A DNA stretch of 64,000 nt from positions 79,467 through 143,466 of the forward strand of contig JAHIQI010000038.1 of the NCBI GenBank assembly GCA_018902755.1. The letters are read 5' to 3'. This DNA comes from Pseudomonadota bacterium (GTDB lineage: Bacteria > Desulfobacterota > Desulfarculia > Desulfarculales > Desulfarculaceae). Shown here one piece after another: positions 23,728-33,146 of this stretch. The notes beneath the pieces were generated by a model. The model was not told where the DNA came from. It did no database searches and saw only the letters and a list, made by a program, of their open reading frames with translations. Every line of letters starts with the position of its first letter. Position 1 is the stretch's first letter. Position numbers and translations under genes: made by a program.

Positions 23728-24626
23728 GGAGATACCTCCTGAGTATGTAACCAAGCCAGGGCTTCGGCGTGCATCTTGCCGGAGTAGACGTAATGGGCCG
23801 CCCCCTCCAGAAACACCGCGCCGAAATCTTCTCCCTGCTTATCAAAGTGAACTTTCAACCTTTCGCCGCTTCTTACCCTTACGGTCACCGGCGGTTTCAG
23901 GCCCATGGCCGGGCCCAGCATCAAGGCGGAAGCCACCGCGCCGGTACCACAGGCCAGGGTCTCGTCCTCCACTCCTCGTTCGTAGGTGCGAACCACCAGC
24001 TCGCCACCGGCGGTGCAGGCAAAGTTCACATTGGTTCCGGCCGGGGCGAAGTGCTGGGCAAAGCGCACCTGGCGTCCCACCGGCACCACCGGGGCTGCGT
24101 CGATGTCCTCCACCGCGATAACCGCGTGGGGCACCCCGGTGTTCACGCCGTCCATCTTCACGACCACGCCGTCCACCTTTAGCTCCACTCCCTGATAGGC
24201 GCCAAAGGGATGGATCATCTCCAGCTTGACGCCGTTGTCCAAAATCCAGGCGCGGATGGGGCCGGCGGTGGTGTCAAAGACCATCTCCGTGCCGGCCAGT
24301 CCCATGTCGTGGGCGAAGCGGGCGGCGCAGCGCCCCCCGTTGCCGCACATCTCGGCGGCGGAGCCGTCGGCGTTGAAGAAATGCCAGCGCCAGTCCACGG
24401 TGCCCCTGACCGGGTCCACCCGGCGGCTGGGCTCCAGGAAGATCATGCCGTCGGCGCCCACCGAGCGCCGCCGCTGGCATAGGCCCATAGCCAGATGGGG
24501 CATTAGCTCCCGGGGCACCGCGGCGTCGCGGTTGTCCACCAGGATGAAGTCGTTGCCCGTGCCGGTCATCTTGACCAGCTCAATTCCCGCCAAGGCCTCC
24601 AGGCGCTTTATTTGTGCCGAATCCAT
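23721..24626 (-). CDS. dapF: Diaminopimelate epimerase
   Basis: The protein has 301 residues from the ATG at 24626. Both catalytic cysteines are present, in EMCGNGGRCAARF and in DETLACGTGAVASA, and the N-terminal VKMTGTGNDFILVD is characteristic. It interconverts LL- and meso-diaminopimelate, the step after DapL. It is separated from lysA by 47 bp that contain a strong hairpin, so its expression may be set differently from lysA. Confidence 0.95.
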   Translation of the reverse strand: MDSAQIKRLEALAGIELVKMTGTGNDFILVDNRDAAVPRELMPHLAMGLCQRRRSVGADGMIFLEPSRRVDPVRGTVDWRWHFFNADGSAAEMCGNGGRCAARFAHDMGLAGTEMVFDTTAGPIRAWILDNGVKLEMIHPFGAYQGVELKVDGVVVKMDGVNTGVPHAVIAVEDIDAAPVVPVGRQVRFAQHFAPAGTNVNFACTAGGELVVRTYERGVEDETLACGTGAVASALMLGPAMGLKPPVTVRVRSGERLKVHFDKQGEDFGAVFLEGAAHYVYSGKMHAEALAWLHTQEVSPC

Positions 24627-24653
24627 GGTGTTCCTATCTGAAATATAAGTTAA

Positions 24654-24673
24654 GGGCCCCGTTTCCGGGGCCC
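24654..24673 (-). repeat. Strong stem-loop between lysA and dapF
   Basis: GGGCCCCG and CGGGGCCC form a perfect 8-bp GC stem with a GAAA tetraloop, immediately after the lysA stop. The following minus-strand bases are TTAACTTATATTT, a poor T-run. It may be a partial terminator that lowers dapFAB expression, or a processing or stabilising element. Confidence 0.6.
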
Positions 24674-25933
24674 CTAGTCCATCCACTTGGGCAGGCTCTC
24701 GCCGCGCATGAGCTCTTCGGTAGTCTCACGGCGGCGCACCACCGACCACCTGTCGCCGCTGACCATGACCTCGGCCACCCTGGGCCGGGAGTTGTAGGTG
24801 CTGGACATGGAGAATCCGTAGGCCCCGGCGCTCATCACCGCGACCAACTCGCCGCGCTGCATGTCCGGCAGCTGGCGGTCCCGGGCCAAAAAGTCGCCGG
24901 TCTCGCAGATGGGGCCCACCACATCGCTGACCAGCTTGGGGCGGTCCAGGTCTTCGTTCACCGGCCAGATGGCCTGGAAGGAATCGTACATGGCCGGGCG
25001 CACCAGGTCGTTCATACCCGCGTCCACGATGATGAAGTGCTTGGTGGGGGTGTCCTTGGTGAACAGCACCTTGCACACCATGATGCCCGCGTTGCCCACG
25101 ATGACCCGGCCCGGCTCCAACACCAGCTTGAGCCCCAGACGCGCGGCCTGATCCTTGAGGGCCCCGGCGTACTGGGCCGGGCTGGGGGGCACCTCCTCGT
25201 TGTAGGTGATGCCCAGGCCGCCGCCCAGGTCCAACAGCTCCAACTCAATGCCCGCCCCGCGCAGGCGGCCGATCAAGACCCCCAGGCGCTCCAGGGCGTC
25301 GGCAAAAGGCTCCACCTTGGTGAGCTGGCTGCCGATGTGGCAGGACACGCCCTTGAGCTCCACGTTGGGAAGCTTGGCCGCCTCCTGGTACTGCTTGAAG
25401 GCCAACTCGATGTCCATGCCGAACTTGTTCTTGGACAGGCCGGTGGTGATCTTGGGATGGGTCTGGGCGTCCACGTCCGGGTTCACCCTCAGGCTCACCG
25501 GCGCCTTCTTGCCCATGCGCCCGGCCACCTCGTTGAGCACCGCCAGCTCCTGGGCGCTCTCGATGTTGAACATAAGGATGCCCGCGTCCAGGGCGGCGGT
25601 CATCTCGGCCTCGCTCTTGCCCACCCCGGAGTAGACGATGCGCTCGGCGGGCACGCCCGCGGCCATGCTGCGAGCCAACTCGCCGCCGGTCACGATGTCC
25701 GCCCCCGCCCCCAGGCGGGCCATGGTGGCGATCACCGCCTTGTTGCTGTTGGCCTTCACCGCGAAGCAAACCACGTGGTCCAGCCCCTCGAAGGCCTGGT
25801 CAATGGCCTTGTAATGACGCTCCAGGGTGGCCTGTGAATAGACGTAGAAAGGGGTGCCCACCTGGTCGGCGATGGTGGCCAGAGGCACGTCTTCGGCGTA
25901 TAACTCGCCGTTCTTGTAGCTAAAATGATGCAT
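24674..25933 (-). CDS. lysA: Diaminopimelate decarboxylase
   Basis: The protein has 419 residues and is a group IV PLP decarboxylase. Visible are FAVKANSNKAV with the PLP lysine, VSCHIGSQLTKVEPF, LDLGGGLGITY, a glycine-rich phosphate site EPGRVIVGNAG, and the C-terminal GPICETGDFLARD with the catalytic cysteine from the partner subunit. It makes lysine from meso-diaminopimelate. It is the first gene of the lysA-dapF-dapA-dapB-FAH-dapL-folK series and has a leader of roughly 265 bases. Confidence 0.95.
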   Translation of the reverse strand: MHHFSYKNGELYAEDVPLATIADQVGTPFYVYSQATLERHYKAIDQAFEGLDHVVCFAVKANSNKAVIATMARLGAGADIVTGGELARSMAAGVPAERIVYSGVGKSEAEMTAALDAGILMFNIESAQELAVLNEVAGRMGKKAPVSLRVNPDVDAQTHPKITTGLSKNKFGMDIELAFKQYQEAAKLPNVELKGVSCHIGSQLTKVEPFADALERLGVLIGRLRGAGIELELLDLGGGLGITYNEEVPPSPAQYAGALKDQAARLGLKLVLEPGRVIVGNAGIMVCKVLFTKDTPTKHFIIVDAGMNDLVRPAMYDSFQAIWPVNEDLDRPKLVSDVVGPICETGDFLARDRQLPDMQRGELVAVMSAGAYGFSMSSTYNSRPRVAEVMVSGDRWSVVRRRETTEELMRGESLPKWMD

Positions 25934-26204
25934 AGTCTAACAGCCGCATAATGCTGGTGTTGTTGGTTGAGGGGCCGCCGTCTTTTATGGAATCAGGGCC
26001 GGGGTGGCCCAGGCTTAATCGCGGTGCGGCGTGCACCCGTCGTCCGGCAACCGTAACCATGAGGCCTTTTTTCGCCGGCCCCCGGCTTTGGGTTTCATTT
26101 TATTCCGGCTCGGTGCCATTGTTCTACCGCCGCTTTCAAATCAGGGCCGCGCCCCGAGGCCCGGGGCTGCGGCACGCCCGCCGAAATACGGCGGCCATTG
26201 TTGA
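25934..26204. other. Long GC-rich leader region of lysA without an identified riboswitch
   Basis: This stretch lies between the lysA start and the promoter at 26205-26234. It contains GC-rich inverted segments, for example GGGCCGCGCCCCGAGGCCC around 26143-26161, and an A-rich loop near 26060. I could not match it to the lysine riboswitch core, nor find a convincing terminator before lysA. A short open frame starting near 26060 on the minus strand runs into lysA but has no ribosome-binding site. Confidence 0.4.
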
Positions 26205-26234
26205 TAAATATGCTTAAAGTTTTGCTTTTGTCAA
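26205..26234 (-). promoter_or_regulatory. Candidate sigma-70 promoter of the lysine operon
   Basis: On the minus strand TTGACA (26229-26234) is followed after 18 bases by TATTTA (26205-26210). It lies in an AT-rich patch just past the end of the upstream lipoprotein gene and points toward lysA. Confidence 0.55.
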
Positions 26235-26254
26235 GCCCATCACCCAAGTAGAGC

Positions 26255-27313
26255 TTAGGGGAGATGCACTATGTCCATCACCTCGCTGAACTGGCTGAGG
26301 TTGTCGGCCTCGTCCACCGCTTGCACCCGGTAGTAGTAGATCTTCTCCGGCTTCACGTTCTTATCGGTGAACACGTTCTCCACCACCAGCGACTCGCTGA
26401 TCTTGGTCCACTGGCCGCCCTTGGCCTTGCGGTACACGTGGTAACCGGCCACATCGCGGTCCGGGCTGGGGGTGTAGCGCAGGTAGATGCCATCCTTGGC
26501 GCTGGCTCCGGCCAGATCGCTGGGCGCCGCCGGGGGCTTCATGTCCTTGGGCGCGGCCTTGGCCCAGTTACTACCCTGGCCCGGCAGGTGCTTGTCCCGG
26601 TAGGACCTGGTGGCGAATATCTGATAGGAGTAGTCCTTGCCGTTGACCACGGTCTGGTCCTTGAGCATGGCCATGGTCAGGGGGCGCTCGTTGAGCTGCT
26701 TGGTGCCCTCGGGGCCCTTGCGCACCACCACGTAGCCGGAGATGTCGGTGAGCTTGTCGCCCTTGGCCGAAACCTTGACCTCTTCCCAGGCCAGGATCAC
26801 CTCGTTGTCGCCGGAGGTCACCTTCAGGTTAAGGGGAGCGGCGGCGGGCGCCAGGCGCGGCATGCGCACCAGGGGTGAAGGCTTGCTGACCCGGCCCGAG
26901 GCGTCGATCAAGATCACCTGATAAATCGCCTCCATGTTCTGGGGAGCCGCTGTGTCCAAATAGGAGAAGCGGCCGCCCTCCATGGGGTCCACCTTGCTCT
27001 TGCCCTTTTGCAGGGTGAAGTCGTAGAACTTGCGCAAGCGGGGCGGGCACGGCGGGCAGGCCGGGTCGCCGGTCAGGGGCAGATAGCCATAGTAGATTTT
27101 GATCCCCTCCACCGCCCGGGGCGGGTTGGGCGCGGCGGGGATGTTGAAGCTGATCAGCATGCCCTCGCCGGTGGGTTTTAGCACCACCTGGGGGGGAGTG
27201 GCCGGGATAAGCCGCGAGGAAGGGGTGGGATTGGATTTCACCCCGCAAGCAACGGAAAAGACCGCCGCCGAAATAACCAATAGTAGCGCTACTGCTCTGA
27301 GCCTTTTGGCCAT
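26255..27313 (-). CDS. Lipoprotein with fibronectin type III-like domains
   Basis: The protein has 352 residues. A signal peptide ends in the lipobox FSVAC (cysteine near residue 23). The rest is beta-rich, with at least two FN3-like modules: residues about 155-255 (APLNLKVTSGDNEVILAWEE, then YSYQIFATRSY) and 260-350 (PPAAPSDLAGAS, then DVAGYHVYRKAKGG and YYYRVQAVDEADNLSQFS). It is probably attached to the cell envelope and exposed to the periplasm or surface. The start overlaps argH by 25 bp, so it is translated with the arginine genes although no metabolic link is apparent. Confidence 0.8.
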   Translation of the reverse strand: MAKRLRAVALLLVISAAVFSVACGVKSNPTPSSRLIPATPPQVVLKPTGEGMLISFNIPAAPNPPRAVEGIKIYYGYLPLTGDPACPPCPPRLRKFYDFTLQKGKSKVDPMEGGRFSYLDTAAPQNMEAIYQVILIDASGRVSKPSPLVRMPRLAPAAAPLNLKVTSGDNEVILAWEEVKVSAKGDKLTDISGYVVVRKGPEGTKQLNERPLTMAMLKDQTVVNGKDYSYQIFATRSYRDKHLPGQGSNWAKAAPKDMKPPAAPSDLAGASAKDGIYLRYTPSPDRDVAGYHVYRKAKGGQWTKISESLVVENVFTDKNVKPEKIYYYRVQAVDEADNLSQFSEVMDIVHLP

Positions 27314-28707
27314 AACCGCTTCCTCGCCTCCTTGAGGGCTGCTTCCACGTTTTGCCGTGAGGTGCCTCCGGGGGATATCCTCCGGTCCACCGCGCGGCCA
27401 GGGTCCAGGGCTTGTTTTAACCCGTCATCCAGCTCAACCTCAAGCCCTTCGCACAAACGGGCGTGATCTTCATCAGTTAGGTCTTCCAGGGTGCACACAC
27501 GTTCCTCGGCCAAACGCACCGCCTTGCCCGAAACCTCGTGAGCCACCCGGAAGGGGACCCCCCTGGCGGCCAGGTAGTCGGCCAGTTCGGTGGCGTTCAA
27601 GAACCCGTGGCGCACCGCCATTTCCATGCGCTCGGCGTGCACGTGCATGGTCTCGATCATGGGGGCCATGACCAGCAGGCTGTCCAGGACGGTGTCAAAG
27701 GCGTCGAACACCGGCTCTTTGTCCTCCTGCAGGTCCTTGTTGTAGGCCAGGGGCAGGCCCTTGAGCACGGTGAGAAGGCTTATGAGATCGCCCAGCACCC
27801 GCCCGGTCTTGCCCCGCACCAACTCGGCGGCGTCGGGGTTTTTCTTCTGGGGCATTATGGAGCTGCCGGTGGCAAAGGCGTCGCTCAGGGAGATGAAGCC
27901 GAACTCCATGGAGGACCACAGCACCAGCTCCTCGGCCAAACGGCTCAGATGCACCTGGACCAGGCTCAGGGTGAACAGGAACTCGGCCGCGAAGTCGCGG
28001 TCGCTCACCGCGTCCAGGGAGTTGGCGAACACCCCGGTGAAGCCCAGCTCGTCGGCCACCGACGCCGGGTCCAGGGCGAAGCTGGTGCCCGCCAGGGCGG
28101 CCGCGCCCAGGGGCAGCACCGAGACGCGCCCCAGGCAGTCGGCCAGGCGGGCCCGGTCGCGCCAGGCCATCTCCACGTAGGCCAACAGGTGGTGCGACAA
28201 GAGCACCGGCTGGGCCCGCTGGAGGTGGGTGTAGCCGGGCATGATCACCCCGAGGTGCTCCTCGGCCCGGCCCACCAAAGCCCGCTGGAAGTTCAGCAGC
28301 GCCGCGTCGATCTCACGGCAGGCGTCCATGACCCACAGGCGCAGGTCGGTGGCCACCTGGTCGTTGCGCGAACGGGCGGTGTGCAGGCGTCCGGCGGCGT
28401 CGCCGATGATTTCCTTGAGGCGCATCTCCACGTGGGTGTGAATGTCCTCCAGGGAATCGGACCACTCCATCTTGTGGCCCTCGATCTCCGCCCTCACCTG
28501 GTCCAAGCCAACGATGATCTTCTCGGCGTCATGGGCGCTCAGGATGCCTTGGCGGGCCAGCATGGCCGCGTGGGCCTGGGAGCCCCGCACGTCCTGCAAA
28601 TACAGGCGCTTGTCCACCCCGATGGAGGCGTTGATGCGCTCCATGAACTCGTGGGGGCCCTGGCCGAAGCGGCCGCCCCAGAGTCTTTTGCCCTTGCTCT
28701 CGCTCAT
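27289..28707 (-). CDS. argH: Argininosuccinate lyase
   Basis: The protein has 472 residues. It begins with LWGGRFGQGPHEFMERINAS and includes HTARSRNDQV, PGYTHLQRAQPV, TGSSIMPQKKNPD (the fumarase-superfamily signature with the catalytic serine loop) and a C-terminal QNVEAALKEAR. It splits argininosuccinate into arginine and fumarate, the last step of arginine synthesis. It follows argG by 11 bp. Confidence 0.96.
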   Translation of the reverse strand: MSESKGKRLWGGRFGQGPHEFMERINASIGVDKRLYLQDVRGSQAHAAMLARQGILSAHDAEKIIVGLDQVRAEIEGHKMEWSDSLEDIHTHVEMRLKEIIGDAAGRLHTARSRNDQVATDLRLWVMDACREIDAALLNFQRALVGRAEEHLGVIMPGYTHLQRAQPVLLSHHLLAYVEMAWRDRARLADCLGRVSVLPLGAAALAGTSFALDPASVADELGFTGVFANSLDAVSDRDFAAEFLFTLSLVQVHLSRLAEELVLWSSMEFGFISLSDAFATGSSIMPQKKNPDAAELVRGKTGRVLGDLISLLTVLKGLPLAYNKDLQEDKEPVFDAFDTVLDSLLVMAPMIETMHVHAERMEMAVRHGFLNATELADYLAARGVPFRVAHEVSGKAVRLAEERVCTLEDLTDEDHARLCEGLEVELDDGLKQALDPGRAVDRRISPGGTSRQNVEAALKEARKRLWPKGSEQ

Positions 28708-28718
28708 GAACCGGCCGG

Positions 28719-29933
<1,215 letters not shown>

Positions 29934-29938
29934 GGCTT

Positions 29939-30868
29939 TCAACTCACTTGCGGAGCCAGGAGGGCTTCCATAATGGCTTTTTGCATGTGCAGACGGTTTT
30001 CCGCCTGGTCCCAAACCACCGATTGGGGGCCTTCCAAGACTTCTTCGCTGATTTCCTCGCCCCGGTGGGCGGGTAGACAATGTAGCACAATGGCCGCGGG
30101 ATCGGCCAGGGACAACAACCCCGCGTCCAGGGTAAATCCTTCAAATGCCCGGCGCCGTTCGCCGGCCTGATCCTCCTGGCCCATGGAGGCCCATACATCG
30201 GTGTTCACCACCTGGGCCCCGGCGATGGCCTCGCGGGGATCATGGGTCAAGGTTATCTGCGCCCCCTGCTCTCGCGCATAGGCCACGATATCCTCGTGGG
30301 GCATGAAATCCGGCGGGCAGGCCAGGCGCAGCTCCAATTGCAGGGCAGCGGCGGCCTCCAGCCAGGAATGGGCCATGTTGTTGCCGTCGCCCAGCCAGGC
30401 ATAGGTGAAACCTTCCAGACGGCCCAGATGCTCCTGCACGGTCAGCAAGTCGCTGAGCACCTGGCAGGGGTGGTAGCGGTCGGTGAGCGCGTTGATCACC
30501 GGCACGCTGCCCCAGTGGGCCAGGTCCTTGACCACGTTTTGGCCGAAGGTGCGCACCACCATGGCGTCCACGTAGCGGCTCATCACCCGGGCGGTGTCCT
30601 TCAAGGGCTCGTCGCGGCCCAGTTGGCTGTCCCGGGAAGTCATGAACAGAGGCTTGCCGCCCAACTGGGCCACGCCCACTTCAAAAGAGACCCTGGTACG
30701 GGTGGATGGCTTGTCGAAGATGAGGGCCACGCTCTTGCCGGCCAGGGACTTTTGGTGCCCCCCGCCTTTCAAGGCGGCCTTCAGTTCGGCGGCCCGCCGC
30801 ACCAAGTCCCGGATCTCCGAGGAGTCCAGGTCTCTAATCGTTAGCAAGTGTCTGGTCTTAAGTTGCAT
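29939..30868 (-). CDS. argF: Ornithine carbamoyltransferase
   Basis: The protein has 309 residues. The carbamoyl phosphate site KPSTRTRVSFEVG and the ornithine-site motif HCLPAHRGEEIS with its cysteine are intact; DRYHPCQVL and LGDGNNMAHSW are also conserved. It makes citrulline. The ATG at 30868 is favoured by comparison with other family N-termini (MQLKTRHLL); a GTG at 30880 is possible. It lies 50 bp after argD. Confidence 0.95.
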   Translation of the reverse strand: MQLKTRHLLTIRDLDSSEIRDLVRRAAELKAALKGGGHQKSLAGKSVALIFDKPSTRTRVSFEVGVAQLGGKPLFMTSRDSQLGRDEPLKDTARVMSRYVDAMVVRTFGQNVVKDLAHWGSVPVINALTDRYHPCQVLSDLLTVQEHLGRLEGFTYAWLGDGNNMAHSWLEAAAALQLELRLACPPDFMPHEDIVAYAREQGAQITLTHDPREAIAGAQVVNTDVWASMGQEDQAGERRRAFEGFTLDAGLLSLADPAAIVLHCLPAHRGEEISEEVLEGPQSVVWDQAENRLHMQKAIMEALLAPQVS

Positions 30869-30918
30869 TTTTAAGATCACTTATTAGGTTTAGCCGCGGT
30901 CCGGCGTGTTGGTCTTGC

Positions 30919-32100
30919 TCAGCAATCGGCCAGCGCCTGGTCCAGGGCCGCCACCAATCCGTCGATGTCTCCACTGTTCACCACCAAAGGCGGCGCAAAG
31001 CGGATCACCGTATCCTGAGCGGCACCCACAATGTAGCCCATATCCCTCAGCCGGGCCACCAGGGGGCCGGCCGCCTGGTTCAAGGCCAGGCCCAGCAGCA
31101 GGCCCAGACCGCGCACATCGAGGACCACCTCGGTGTACTTGGCGGCCAGGCCCTCCAACTGGGTTTTGAAATACAGACCGATTTTCTCGGCGTGCTCCAC
31201 CAACCCGCCGTTGATCAGTTGGTCCAGCACCACCCCGGAAGCGGCCATGACCACCGGACCGGCCCCAAAGGTGGTGGCGTGGGAGCCGGGGCCGAACATG
31301 GCGGCAGCCTCGGCGTCGGCCAAGACCGCCCCGGCGGGCAGGCCATTGGCCAGGGCCTTGGCCAGGGTCATCACATGAGGCTTCACCCCGAAGTGCTCGT
31401 GGGCAAACAGCTTGCCGGTGCGGCCCAGGCCGGTCTGCACCTCGTCGAACATGAGCAGGGCCCCGTGGCTGTCGCACAACTCGCGCAGGCCGGACAGATA
31501 GCCTTCCGGGGGCACCACCACCCCGCCCTCACCCAACACCGGCTCCACCAGAACGGCGCATACGTCGTCGTCCCAGGCGGCCTTCACCGCCTCAAGATCG
31601 CCGTAGGGCACATGCTTGAAGCGGGGCACCAGGGGGTCGTAACCCTTCTGGATCTTTTCCTGGCCGGTGGCCGAAAGGGTGCCCAGGGTCCGGCCGTGGA
31701 AGGAGCGCTCCATGGTGATGATGGTGAAGGCCCCGTTCATCTTCTCCTTGCCCCACAAGCGAGCCAGCTTTAGGGCTCCCTCATTGGCCTCGGCCCCTGA
31801 GTTGCAGAAGAACACCTTGTCGGCAAAGGAATTCTCCACTAAAAGCTCGGCCACCTTGGCCTGGGGCTCGGTGTAGTAAAGGTTGCTCACGTGCACCAGC
31901 TTGGCCGCCTGCTGGCAGATGGCCTTGGTCACTTCGGGGTGGGCGTGCCCCAGGTTCACCACCGCGATGCCCGCCAAAAAGTCGGTGTATTGGTTGCCCT
32001 GATGGTCCCAAAGCTGGCAGCCCTCACCCTGCACAAAGGTGATGGGGGCCCGGCCGTAGGTGTTCATCACGTATTTATCGATAAGTTTTGCCGCGTCCAT
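30919..32100 (-). CDS. argD: Acetylornithine aminotransferase
   Basis: The protein has 393 residues and is a class III PLP aminotransferase: FCNSGAEANEGALKLAR, ERSFHGRTLG, LMFDEVQTGLGRTGK and the PLP lysine in VMTLAKALANGLPAGA. It converts N-acetylglutamate semialdehyde to N-acetylornithine. A 142-bp gap from argB suggests it may have its own promoter and start the argD-F-G-H transcript. Confidence 0.93.
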   Translation of the reverse strand: MDAAKLIDKYVMNTYGRAPITFVQGEGCQLWDHQGNQYTDFLAGIAVVNLGHAHPEVTKAICQQAAKLVHVSNLYYTEPQAKVAELLVENSFADKVFFCNSGAEANEGALKLARLWGKEKMNGAFTIITMERSFHGRTLGTLSATGQEKIQKGYDPLVPRFKHVPYGDLEAVKAAWDDDVCAVLVEPVLGEGGVVVPPEGYLSGLRELCDSHGALLMFDEVQTGLGRTGKLFAHEHFGVKPHVMTLAKALANGLPAGAVLADAEAAAMFGPGSHATTFGAGPVVMAASGVVLDQLINGGLVEHAEKIGLYFKTQLEGLAAKYTEVVLDVRGLGLLLGLALNQAAGPLVARLRDMGYIVGAAQDTVIRFAPPLVVNSGDIDGLVAALDQALADC

Positions 32101-32242
32101 ATCTAGCTCCTGATCTGCAAACGAGTTCTTTTACCTAATGCTTCCACAGGATCGCGGCCTTATCGTCGTTTTCTATTCATCAGAATTAATTCCCACCCGT
32201 GACTTATGATACCGGCTTTTGCGCTTGCGATGCCCGGTGGCC

Positions 32243-33136
32243 TCAGCGGGCGCTGAACACCGTGCCCACCCCTTGGTCGGTGAAGACCTCCAAGAGCAGC
32301 GCGTTGGGCACCCGGCCGTCGACGATGTGGGCCCTCTCCACCCCGGCCTCCAGGGCGTCCAGGCAGCAGCCCACCTTGGGGATCATGCCTCCGGCGATGA
32401 CCCCGCTCTTTTTTAGCTCCTCGGCCTTGGCCGCGGTCATGGAGCTGATGAGCTTGCCCTCGCCGTCCAAAACGCCGGGAGTGTCGGTCATCATGATCAG
32501 CTTGGCTACCCGCAGGCGGCTGGCCACCGCCGCGGCCACCAGGTCGGCGTTGATGTTGAACGACTCGCCATCCGGCCCCACCCCCACCGGGGCGATCACC
32601 GGGATGAAGTTGCCGTGCTCCAGGGCGTGCAGCACCTGGGCGTCCACCGCCTCCACCTGGCCCACCAGGCCCAGGTCGATGATCTCCGGCGGCTGGTCCG
32701 CGGGCAGGCCCTTGCGGGTCATATGCATCTTGGAGGCCTTGATCAGGCCGCCGTCGTGGCCGTTTAGCCCCACCGCCCGGCCGCCGTGCTTGTTGATCAG
32801 CCCCACGATAGAGGCGTTGACCTGGCCGACCAGGACCATCTGCACCACGTCCATGACCTCGGGGCTGGTGACGCGCATGCCGTCGATGAACTCGCAGGCG
32901 ATGTCCAGGCGCTTTAGCAGCTGGCCTATCTGGGGCCCGCCGCCGTGCACCACCACCGGGTATATGCCCACTGCCCTGAGCAGGATCACGTTCAGGGCGA
33001 AGCTCTCCTTGAGGGCCTCGTCCACCATGGCGTGGCCGCCGTATTTGACCACCACGGTCTGCCCGGCGAACCGCCGGATGTAGGGCAGCGCCTCGATGAG
33101 GGTCTGGGCGGTGATTTTGGGGTCTATGGAAGCCAT
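32243..33136 (-). CDS. argB: Acetylglutamate kinase
   Basis: The protein has 297 residues. VVVKYGGHAM, VVVHGGGPQIGQLL, GLNGHDGGLIKA and the C-terminal GGMIPKVGCCLDALEAGVERAHIVDGR, here given only in part, are the amino acid kinase motifs of ArgB. It phosphorylates N-acetylglutamate and is often inhibited by arginine. It starts 10 bp after hslU and probably shares the xerC-hslV-hslU transcript. Confidence 0.95.
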   Translation of the reverse strand: MASIDPKITAQTLIEALPYIRRFAGQTVVVKYGGHAMVDEALKESFALNVILLRAVGIYPVVVHGGGPQIGQLLKRLDIACEFIDGMRVTSPEVMDVVQMVLVGQVNASIVGLINKHGGRAVGLNGHDGGLIKASKMHMTRKGLPADQPPEIIDLGLVGQVEAVDAQVLHALEHGNFIPVIAPVGVGPDGESFNINADLVAAAVASRLRVAKLIMMTDTPGVLDGEGKLISSMTAAKAEELKKSGVIAGGMIPKVGCCLDALEAGVERAHIVDGRVPNALLLEVFTDQGVGTVFSAR

Positions 33137-33146
33137 GTTTCTCTTC

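Noticed and set aside
25934..26204. Lysine riboswitch
   Set aside because: The conserved lysine aptamer core and a downstream terminator were not found by eye.
25951..26217. 88-codon open frame on the plus strand upstream of lysA
   Set aside because: No ribosome-binding site, composition unlike a protein, and it lies antisense to the lysA leader.
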